Shown in pieces: positions 17,230-24,197 of a stretch of 32,591 nt of DNA; the stretch's first letter is position 1, and each line of letters opens with the position of its first letter. The DNA is from Laspinema palackyanum D2c (GTDB taxonomy: Bacteria > Cyanobacteriota > Cyanobacteriia > Cyanobacteriales > Laspinemataceae). The DNA is taken from assembly GCF_025370875.1 (NCBI RefSeq), contig NZ_JAMXFD010000010.1, positions 179,150-211,740 of the forward strand, in the 5' to 3' direction. A model generated the notes under the pieces. It saw only the letters and a list, made by a program, of their open reading frames with translations. It searched no databases and was not told the DNA's origin. Made by a program: the position numbers and the translations under genes.

Positions 17230-18992
17230 AAGAAAGGCTCATAGAAATACATAGGTTAGCCTTGCTCGGTAAAGCAGGAGAAATTGCGGCAAAAATTGGC
17301 GCACAACTAACATTGCACTGGAACAATAACAACCAATTTTTACTAGCTGCAAAAATGGGCCTAGATACCTTGTCAGTTGTTGAAGATTATCGGATATTTC
17401 ATCAACTCGCTCGCTCGGAGAAAGAACTCGGAGAGGTAGAAAAGGCTACAAAACACTATCAACAGGCTTTAGACCTTTGTCCGTTAGAGGATGAAGAAGA
17501 AAAGGCTGCTATTCTTCATAATTTAGCAATTCTCAAAGCCAAGCCGCCAGAAATTGATGAGGAGATCGCCCTTTACACCCAATCGTTGGAACTCCAGGAA
17601 CGCATCGGCGACGTGCAAGGGAAAGCGGTGACTTTGCACCAACTCGCGGGTATCAAAGCCACCCAAGGAGAAATCGACGAGGCGATGGACCTTTACACCC
17701 AATCGTTGGAACTCCAGGAACGTATCGGCGACGTGCAAGGGAAAGCGGCGACTTTGCACCAACTCGCGGGTATCAAAGTGACCCAAGGAGAAATCGACGA
17801 GGCGATGGACCTTTACAACAAATCGATATGCCTCTTTAGGTACATCGGCGACTTGCAAGGGCAAGCGGCGACTTTGCACCAACTTGCTGGTATTAAAGGC
17901 AACCAGGGAGAAATCCACGAGGCGATTGACCTTTACACCCAATCAATGGAAATTTTTGAGTACATCGGCGACGTACAAGGGAAAGCGGCGACTTTGCACC
18001 AACTCGCTATTATCAAAGCCACCCAAGGAGAAATCGACGAGGCGATTGACCTTTACACCCAATCGCTGGAACTCAACGAACGGATCGGCGACTTGCAAGG
18101 GAAAGGGGCGACTTTGCACCAACTCGCTATTATCAAAGCCACCCAAGGAGAAATCGACGAAGCGATTGACCTTTACACCCAATCGCTGGAACTCAAGGAA
18201 CGCATCGGCGACGTGCAAGGAAAAGCAGTGACGTTGCACCAACTCGCTGGGATCAAAGTCAACCAAGGACAAATCGACGAGGCGATTGACCTTCACACCC
18301 AATCGCTGGAACTCAACGAACGCATCGGGAACCTGCAAGGGATAGCGGCGACTTTGCACCAACTCGCTGGGATCAAAGTCAACCAAGGACAAATCGACGA
18401 GGCGATCTCCCTTTCCACCCAATCAATGGAAATTTTTGAACGCATCGGCGACGTGCAAGGGAAAGGGGCGACTTTGCACCAACTCGCTATTATCAAAGCC
18501 AACCAAGGAGAAATCGACGAGGCAATCGCCCTTTCCACCCAATCGCTGGAACTCAACGAACGGATCGGCAACGTGCAAGGGAAAGTGGCAACTTTGCACT
18601 GTCTGGCTAGTATCAAAGCCACCCAAGGAGAAATCGACGAGGCGATTGACCTTTACACCCAATCGCTGGAACTCAAGGAACGCATCGGCGACTTGCAAGG
18701 GAAAGCGGCGACTTTGCACCAACTCGCTATTATCAAAGTCAACCAAGGAGAAATCGACGAGGCAATCGCCCTTTCCACCCAATCAATGGAACTTAATGAA
18801 CGCATCCACAATTTGCAAGGAAAAGCACCGACGTTAGGAATACTGGGACAACTGTTAGCAAGTCGAGGTGATTTTACTACTGCTTTAGAATATATGTATG
18901 AATCTTTAGATATTTTAGAGCGTTTGCGTTCCCCTGAAGCAGAAAAAGTACGGAGAACTATTGTAAAGATCCAGAAAATGGCCGAAGGATAA
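17214..18992 (+). CDS. Large TPR-repeat protein, likely sensor of the CHAT-NTPase system
   Basis: A 592-residue protein built almost entirely of tetratricopeptide repeats. Start ATG 17214 lies inside the end of the CHAT-NTPase gene (16-base overlap); an in-frame GTG at 17202 is an alternative. Residues 1-130 are more divergent helical repeats. About ten 40-residue units of the form ATLHQLAxIKATQGEIDEAI followed by DLYTQSLELNERIGDLQGK come next, and a diverged C-terminal repeat with LGQLLASRGDFTTALEYM closes it. Such TPR stacks bind peptides or proteins. The overlapping reading frames show co-translation with the CHAT-NTPase, so it is probably its sensor, inhibitor or substrate adaptor, in a split version of fused CHAT-NTPase-TPR proteins (inference). 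No membrane segment. Near-identity of units at DNA level suggests recent expansion. Confidence 0.85.
   Translation: MDKKIEERLIEIHRLALLGKAGEIAAKIGAQLTLHWNNNNQFLLAAKMGLDTLSVVEDYRIFHQLARSEKELGEVEKATKHYQQALDLCPLEDEEEKAAILHNLAILKAKPPEIDEEIALYTQSLELQERIGDVQGKAVTLHQLAGIKATQGEIDEAMDLYTQSLELQERIGDVQGKAATLHQLAGIKVTQGEIDEAMDLYNKSICLFRYIGDLQGQAATLHQLAGIKGNQGEIHEAIDLYTQSMEIFEYIGDVQGKAATLHQLAIIKATQGEIDEAIDLYTQSLELNERIGDLQGKGATLHQLAIIKATQGEIDEAIDLYTQSLELKERIGDVQGKAVTLHQLAGIKVNQGQIDEAIDLHTQSLELNERIGNLQGIAATLHQLAGIKVNQGQIDEAISLSTQSMEIFERIGDVQGKGATLHQLAIIKANQGEIDEAIALSTQSLELNERIGNVQGKVATLHCLASIKATQGEIDEAIDLYTQSLELKERIGDLQGKAATLHQLAIIKVNQGEIDEAIALSTQSMELNERIHNLQGKAPTLGILGQLLASRGDFTTALEYMYESLDILERLRSPEAEKVRRTIVKIQKMAEG
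17631..18830 (+). repeat. Ten tandem 120-bp repeats coding TPR units
   Basis: A 120-bp unit recurs ten times with no insertion or deletion, each beginning near GACTTTGCACCAACTCGC. Units share most bases; variation concentrates at a few codons (GACTTG/GACGTG/AACGTG; GACCTTTAC/GCCCTTTCC; CTCAACGAA/CTCAAGGAA/ATTTTTGAA). The unit starting at 18591 is the most diverged at its start (TGTCTGGCT in place of CAACTCGCT). Confidence 0.95.
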
Positions 18993-19041
18993 TGGTAAAA
19001 ATATTCAAATGATTATAGTTTTCTTACCCTTGTAACTCGTA

Positions 19042-19068
19042 GAAAACCCTCCCTACACTATCGGAGGG
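19042..19068 (-). terminator. Terminator of the hybrid kinase gene, overlapping its stop codon
   Basis: On the minus strand CCCTCC pairs with GGAGGG across a 10-nt loop and is followed by TTTTCT. The loop contains the kinase stop codon (19053-19055), so the hairpin begins within the coding sequence. It also separates the kinase from the convergent TPR gene. Confidence 0.65.
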
Positions 19069-20855
19069 ATATAGCGTAACAGCATTTCGTCTAACACTTC
19101 TAACTGAATGGGTTTGCTTAAATAATCCGTTGCACCTGCGGCTAGACAACGTTCGCGATCGCCTGACATTGCCATTGCAGTAACCACCACCACCGGCAAC
19201 TGTTGCACATTGGGGTTTTTGCGTAACTCTGCGACTAATTGCAACCCCATTGCCAAATGAGCAAACTGGACATCCAATAAAATTAAATAGGGGTCAAAGG
19301 AAAACACTTCTTCCAGAAAATTGGCGCTGTAGCCAATCAATTTGACATGATGTCCAACTGCTTGTAAATAGTCTTGCAACAATAAGGTACTCGACCCATC
19401 ATAATCCACAATTAAAATTCGACCTCTGCGATCGCCTGCTTCGGGAATTGCAATTGCCGGAAGTTCATCACTCGGGACCGTCGGAACATATCCCGGAGGT
19501 GGATCCGGTAAAATAATTGTAAACCGACTTCCCACTCCCAAAGTCGAACTAACGATCACATCCCCCCCATGCAACTGCGCTAAATCTCGCGTCAGTGCTA
19601 ATCCCAATCCCGTCCCTTGGATGTTATGGTTCAGGTCCGTATCCAGTTGGCGAAATGGGTCAAATACCAGGGGTAAATGTTCTTCAGAAATGCCGATTCC
19701 TGTATCGATGACGGTAAATCCAATTCCCCCAGGCTGTTGTTCAACAATTAAGGAAACTTCCCCTCTCGGGGTGAATTTAATCGCATTGGAAAGTAGATTG
19801 AGCAGCATTTGTTTGAGACGGCGTTCATCGGCAATGCAAACTCGGATTTTGGGGTCAATTCTACTGGTTAGTCTTAATCCCCGGTCCACCGCCCGTTCCT
19901 GCATGACTTTTAGGCAATATTTACAAATTTCAGGAACGGGAATTTCACTAAATTTTAATTCTTCTTTCCCTGCTTCTACTTTGGATAAATCTAAAATATC
20001 ATTAATCAGTTCTAATAAATGGTCGCCGCTACTTTTAATCCGGCTAATATATTCTTTTTGTTTAGGATTCAGGCTGCCAAAAATTTCTCGTTGTAACATT
20101 TGAGACAGCCCTAAGATTGAATTTAAGGGCGTTCTAATTTCATGGCTCATTTGCGCCAAAAATTCACTTTTGGCTCGATTTCTCGCTTCAGCAATATCCC
20201 GGGCCCTGGCAACCGCTTCCGCTTGTTTATGTTGGGTAATGTCGGTGATGGCGGCGACGACTCCATCAATTCGACCCTGGCGATCGTACAAGGGTGCGGC
20301 ATTGATTGAAACAAAAATTTGGCTGCCATCTCGACGGGCGATCGCATACTCCATTTCATAAGTGGGTTGTCCCTTTTGCATCACCTGACAAAAGGGGAGT
20401 TGATTTTCCGGTAAACCCCGCGCATCTAAGGGTTGAATTTGCCAAATCGGTTCCTTGTAGCTACATCCGATCATCTGTTGTCGAGGCAGTCCTAGATGCT
20501 TCTGTGCCGCTGCATTAGTTAGGGTGATCCGCCCGGTACTATCAAAGACTAAAATTCCATCGGCGTTGGTTTCAATAATCGCATCGAGTCGCCTCTCATT
20601 AAGTTCTAGCTGCTTTTTAGACTGATGAATTTCTGAGGTATAGCGGACGATCGCATAGTAGAGAAGAATCGCCACCACCGTCACATACACGCAACCCTTA
20701 ATGGTTTGCAGATGAGTTAGATTTTCGACACCAGGCTGCCGAAATAAAATCGCTATGACGCGATCGGAACCGACAATCCATAAGGCGCTAATCAATAGAT
20801 AAATACTGACGATTCGACGCGGAGATAGCTTCATGATGATTCGCCATTGTCTCAT
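19053..20855 (-). CDS. Membrane hybrid sensor histidine kinase (PAS-HisKA-HATPase-receiver)
   Basis: About 600 residues from the chosen start. Two N-terminal membrane helices (roughly residues 14-34 and 52-72; VSIYLLISALWIVGSD and VYVTVVAILLYYAIV) flank a short outside loop. A PAS domain (about 88-205, IIETNADGILVFDSTGRI) follows. The HisKA domain has phospho-acceptor H238 in FLAQMSHEIRTPLN. The ATPase domain has NLLSNAIKFTP, DTGIGIS and GTGLGLAL. The C-terminal receiver has acceptor D528 in LILLDVQF, a T in VVVVTAM and K in YLSKP; its acidic pair reads VDYD instead of VDD. The open frame continues upstream to 21017, but that extension overlaps AT-rich promoter-like DNA. ATG 20855 or 20834 (MKLSPRR) is more likely. 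It runs convergent to the CHAT block and has no adjacent response regulator, so its signal and target are unknown. Confidence 0.9.
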   Translation of the reverse strand: MRQWRIIMKLSPRRIVSIYLLISALWIVGSDRVIAILFRQPGVENLTHLQTIKGCVYVTVVAILLYYAIVRYTSEIHQSKKQLELNERRLDAIIETNADGILVFDSTGRITLTNAAAQKHLGLPRQQMIGCSYKEPIWQIQPLDARGLPENQLPFCQVMQKGQPTYEMEYAIARRDGSQIFVSINAAPLYDRQGRIDGVVAAITDITQHKQAEAVARARDIAEARNRAKSEFLAQMSHEIRTPLNSILGLSQMLQREIFGSLNPKQKEYISRIKSSGDHLLELINDILDLSKVEAGKEELKFSEIPVPEICKYCLKVMQERAVDRGLRLTSRIDPKIRVCIADERRLKQMLLNLLSNAIKFTPRGEVSLIVEQQPGGIGFTVIDTGIGISEEHLPLVFDPFRQLDTDLNHNIQGTGLGLALTRDLAQLHGGDVIVSSTLGVGSRFTIILPDPPPGYVPTVPSDELPAIAIPEAGDRRGRILIVDYDGSSTLLLQDYLQAVGHHVKLIGYSANFLEEVFSFDPYLILLDVQFAHLAMGLQLVAELRKNPNVQQLPVVVVTAMAMSGDRERCLAAGATDYLSKPIQLEVLDEMLLRYIPPIV

Positions 20856-21175
20856 CTTAGTCTGCCTGGTAATTTGCTCTGACTCGCTAAGTTTTAACCC
20901 CAAGCAACTCTTTGGGTTAAATTCTTCTGGCAAGCTTTTATGGATTGAGGTATAATTTACACCAAAATAAAGAAGAACGCTACAAGTTAGAGGAAAAAAA
21001 TAGTCCCTGGGGATCAACGGTCAGTTGTCCGGGGTCATTGGTCAGTTGTCCTGAGTCATTGGCGGTTCCCAAATCCGAGGGGATTTGTCCTGGGTCAGTG
21101 GTCGTTTGTCATTGGGGGTTCACAAATAGGACAGGGTGCAACTTGGAATGGGAATCCTCACCCCGTTGACTGCGC
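20856..21175. other. Intergenic region between kinase and transporter genes
   Basis: Apart from a possible N-terminal extension of the kinase frame to 21017, this stretch has no gene. It holds an AT-rich block at 20938-21002, probably the kinase promoter, and a degenerate short tandem repeat at 21018-21118. Confidence 0.5.
21018..21118. repeat. Degenerate short tandem repeat (GGTCAGTTGTCC / GGTCATT type)
   Basis: The unit GGTCAGTTGTCC-x-GGGTCATT occurs twice in direct repeat (21019-21060). Partial copies follow as GGATTTGTCCTGGGTCAGT and GGTCGTTTGTCATTGGG. Heptanucleotide-like GTCATTG arrays are a familiar class of cyanobacterial STRR sequence. Confidence 0.65.
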
Positions 21176-22306
21176 TTAGACTGAGGAAGTAGGATGCTGT
21201 ACCAAACTCGACTCCCCATCCGTCGAATTCGGGGCGATCGCCTCCCCCATCCCCCCTGCTTCTGCCCTCAGTTTCGGTTTTAAATATAAATTTTCCACTA
21301 AGGCTGCACCCCCCGCAACCCAAGGCGGAACGATTAAGGCACCGACAATTCCCAACACTTGAACCCCACCAATCACCGAAAGTAACTGATAAAGGGGATG
21401 CACCCCAACGGAAGACCCGACTAACAACGGATCCAAAACATAAGTCTCCACATTCTGGATGACCACAAATAAAATTAACACCGACAAAAACAGCCATCCG
21501 CCTTGAGACACCGCCACAATCAGCGCCGGAATGGCTCCCAAAATCGGCCCTAAAAAGGGAATTAAATTGGTCACTCCGGCGATCGCCCCCAAACCCAAAG
21601 CAAACTCCCCTAATCCTAAAGCACTCAATCCCACGCTCGTTGCTACAGCTAACAGAGCCGAAACCAGCACTCGACCCCGAATATATCCCCCCATCCGCTC
21701 ACTAATCGGCATCACCTGAGTCTCCAAACGCTCATCCCAAGGTTTTGGAAATAGCTGAACCAAACTCTTAATTAAACTGTGACTATCCGCCACCATATAA
21801 CCGGAAATAAAAATAGATAAAATTAGGGTCACCACACCGCCAAGCAACCCTCGGGTTAATCCATAAGACCGGAGGACCAGTTGTTGAGTTGAGCGAATTC
21901 CCCAAGTGGTTACAGACTGGGTATCAAAGAACTGGCGCACAAACTCTGGTGGTGTATCAATCAGTCTAGCCGCCAAATCTTCTGCAATCAGGCGCAATGT
22001 TTCCAAATAAGAGGGAAGCTGACGAATTAACCGCTGAATTTGATCCAAGGCTGTCGGTCCAATTAATAAGACCACCCCAGTTAACCCCCCAATCAGGGTA
22101 AGGTAAGTAATAATGGTGGCAATCCAGCGGGGAATATGCCATTTTTCCGCCCAATTCACCACGGGAGAAATGGAAGCAGCGAGGACAACCGAGACCATCA
22201 GAGTAATCAGCAAACTCCGCAGTTGCCACAGCAATATCACCAGTAAACCTAGGGTGAAAATCAGCAACAGGGTTGTTAGAGAAATTTTAATCCGCGAGGG
22301 GGACAT
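21176..22306 (-). CDS. AI-2E (PerM/TqsA) family transporter
   Basis: A 376-residue polytopic membrane protein of the AI-2E transporter family, members of which export AI-2 or act as ion/proton antiporters; the substrate of this one is unknown. Hydrophobic helices run from SLTTLLLIFTLGLLVILL at the N-terminus through LMVSVVLAASISPVV and IATIITYLTLIGGLTGVVLL. An amphipathic middle region (IQRLIRQLPSYLETLRLIAEDL) follows. The family-typical C-terminal half is GYIRGRVLVSALLAVATS, then GVTNLIPFLGPILGAIPALIV and ETYVLDPLLVGSSVGVHPL. The P-x-G-P-x-x-G-x-x-P pattern in IPFLGPILGAIP is diagnostic. The last 35 residues are a hydrophilic tail. It is on the same strand as cysS with a 123-base gap containing two HIP1 sites, so co-transcription is possible but not shown. 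Confidence 0.9.
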   Translation of the reverse strand: MSPSRIKISLTTLLLIFTLGLLVILLWQLRSLLITLMVSVVLAASISPVVNWAEKWHIPRWIATIITYLTLIGGLTGVVLLIGPTALDQIQRLIRQLPSYLETLRLIAEDLAARLIDTPPEFVRQFFDTQSVTTWGIRSTQQLVLRSYGLTRGLLGGVVTLILSIFISGYMVADSHSLIKSLVQLFPKPWDERLETQVMPISERMGGYIRGRVLVSALLAVATSVGLSALGLGEFALGLGAIAGVTNLIPFLGPILGAIPALIVAVSQGGWLFLSVLILFVVIQNVETYVLDPLLVGSSVGVHPLYQLLSVIGGVQVLGIVGALIVPPWVAGGAALVENLYLKPKLRAEAGGMGEAIAPNSTDGESSLVQHPTSSV

Positions 22307-22429
22307 AGATAATTTAAGATAAAGGCTTGATTAAGGGGGGTTATAGAAGAGGCGATCGCCTTTTTCGGTTAGGGTGAAAATGGCGATCGCCACAAGACTT
22401 GATTCCCTAAAATTGCACTGAACAACCCT

Positions 22430-24001
22430 TTAATTGCGATGCCATTGGGTGACACCTCCGGGTTTATCAATTAAAGTAATCCCCAGTTCTTGCAATTGAT
22501 TGCGAATGCGATCGGCTTCGGCAAAGTTTTTCCCCTGACGCGCCGCCAGTCGGTCCTGAATCAGGGATTCAATTTCCTGATCACTCAATCCTCCGGGTTC
22601 GGGTGTTGAATTGTCCGCCTCTGGATTCACTTCCAAACCCAGAACCTTCCCTAACTCCCGCAAGGCAACCCATTGGTGGTGTAACTGTTGCGAGTCCATA
22701 TCCAGTTTCCCTTCATGAACCCAAATGTTGCCTTGACGACGGAGTTCCTTCGCCAGTTCAAACAACACCGCCAACGCTGATGGGGTATTGAGGTCATCAT
22801 CCATCGCCGTCTGAAACTGTGCGACAACAGGATCAAATTCCGGTGCGATCTCCCTCGCAAAATCTCCCACACCAAACCGTCCAGAACCAAACCGTCCGGA
22901 ACCCAACCGTCCGAAACCAAACTGTGCTATGAGTGCATCAGATTCCGGTACGATCGCCCCAGAATCCAAATCCCACCCCAACTTACTGCCATACTCATAA
23001 CCAAAGCGTAACCCGTCCTTGAGCGTCGTCCAGCCATTTTCCGCACTGGCGATCGCCTCATCAGTAAAGTCCAACGGTTTGCGATAATTGGCTTGCAGTA
23101 CAAACAACCGTAGCGCCATCGGGTCTACACCCCCTTGATCCAGCAACTGGCGAATCGTCGTAAAATTGCCCAAAGACTTGGACATTTTTTCCCCATTCAC
23201 CGCCACCATGCCATTATGCAGCCAATATTTCGCTAAAGCTTGACCCGTCACCGCTTCCGATTGAGCAATCTCATTCTCATGGTGGGGAAAAATTAAATCC
23301 GCACCCCCAACATGAATATCAATCGTCTCTCCCAACACCTCACGGACCATCGCCGAACATTCAATATGCCATCCCGGACGTCCGGCACCCCAAGGGGATT
23401 CCCAAGACGGTTCCCCGGGTTTCGCCGCCTTCCACAAGGCAAAATCAAACGGGTCTTGCTTCTTCAGTTCCTCCGGGTCCTCCGCCTCCACCCGACCACT
23501 GGCCCCTGCTTGCATTTCCGCCAACTGCCGTCCCGAGAGTTTTCCATAGTTGGTAAACTCCCGCACCTTGTAATAAACATCGCCACCTGCCGGGTAGGCA
23601 AAGCCTTTTTGTTCCAACTGGCTAATTAAGCGCTTAATCCCATCTAAGGTATGAGTGGCGCGGGGATAGGCATCTGCTTCTAGGACATTTAGCCTTGCCA
23701 TATCTTCAAAATAGGCTTGAGTGTAGCGATCGGCCACTTCCTCCATTGATGACCCTTCCTGTCTGGCGCGATTGAGGATTTTGTCATCAATATCGGTAAA
23801 ATTCTGCACATAACGCACGGCATATCCCCGCCATTGCAGATATCGGCGCAGAATATCCCAAATAATATAGGAGCGGGCGTGACCCAGGTGGCAATAATCG
23901 TAGACCGTAACCCCACAACAATACATCCGCACCTGGCCGGGTTCAAACGGGATAAACGGTTCCTGACGACGGGTGAGGGTGTTGTACAGCGTTAAGGTCA
24001 T
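22430..24001 (-). CDS. cysS: Cysteinyl-tRNA synthetase
   Basis: A 523-residue class I aminoacyl-tRNA synthetase that charges tRNA-Cys in the cytoplasm. The signature HIGH motif is HLGH at residues 38-41, and the zinc-binding cysteine is C29 in YCCGVTVYD. Further zinc ligands lie in GWHIECSAM and HHENE, and the KMSKS loop is intact in NGEKMSKSLGN. The C-terminal anticodon-binding part ends with NFAEADRIRNQL and GITLIDKPGGVTQW, typical of the family. It is longer than the usual 460-490 residues because of an insertion near residues 335-397. Part of that insertion is a tandem five-residue repeat (GRFGS type), probably a surface loop. No ribosome site is obvious. The gene is divergent from the glycosyltransferase gene at 24198. 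Confidence 0.97.
   Translation of the reverse strand: MTLTLYNTLTRRQEPFIPFEPGQVRMYCCGVTVYDYCHLGHARSYIIWDILRRYLQWRGYAVRYVQNFTDIDDKILNRARQEGSSMEEVADRYTQAYFEDMARLNVLEADAYPRATHTLDGIKRLISQLEQKGFAYPAGGDVYYKVREFTNYGKLSGRQLAEMQAGASGRVEAEDPEELKKQDPFDFALWKAAKPGEPSWESPWGAGRPGWHIECSAMVREVLGETIDIHVGGADLIFPHHENEIAQSEAVTGQALAKYWLHNGMVAVNGEKMSKSLGNFTTIRQLLDQGGVDPMALRLFVLQANYRKPLDFTDEAIASAENGWTTLKDGLRFGYEYGSKLGWDLDSGAIVPESDALIAQFGFGRLGSGRFGSGRFGVGDFAREIAPEFDPVVAQFQTAMDDDLNTPSALAVLFELAKELRRQGNIWVHEGKLDMDSQQLHHQWVALRELGKVLGLEVNPEADNSTPEPGGLSDQEIESLIQDRLAARQGKNFAEADRIRNQLQELGITLIDKPGGVTQWHRN
22871..22920 (-). repeat. 15-bp in-frame tandem repeat inside cysS
   Basis: Three near-identical 15-bp units plus a partial one (plus-strand form ACCAAACCGTCCGGA) encode a repeated F/L-G-x-G-R on the minus strand. 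The length is a multiple of three, so the frame is kept. Confidence 0.8.
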
Positions 24002-24117
24002 AATTGAAAGATAGAAAACAGTAAAACGGTAGTGTTCGATGCAGAAATCACTCCAGTCAACCGTCAGTCCGGGTTTTGCTTCAGACTTCTTACCAAAACA
24101 GACCGGCCCAAAATAGG

Positions 24118-24147
24118 TTGACTGAATGACTTAACTGATTCTATCGT
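24118..24147 (+). promoter_or_regulatory. Putative sigma-70 promoter of the glycosyltransferase fusion gene
   Basis: TTGACT at 24118-24123 and TATCGT at 24142-24147 are 18 bases apart, about 50 bases before the start codon. The -10 is a weak match, so this is tentative. Confidence 0.35.
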
Positions 24148-24197
24148 TTATGTACTCCCGATGGACCGTGGCGCGATCGCACTAGCATTTTAAACTC

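Noticed and set aside
17631-18830. CRISPR-like or satellite array
   Set aside because: The 120-bp units are continuous coding sequence for TPRs with no spacers, so this is a gene-internal repeat.
20856-21017. N-terminal extension of the hybrid kinase
   Set aside because: The extra 54 residues lie in AT-rich promoter-like DNA and precede the expected membrane helices without any domain.
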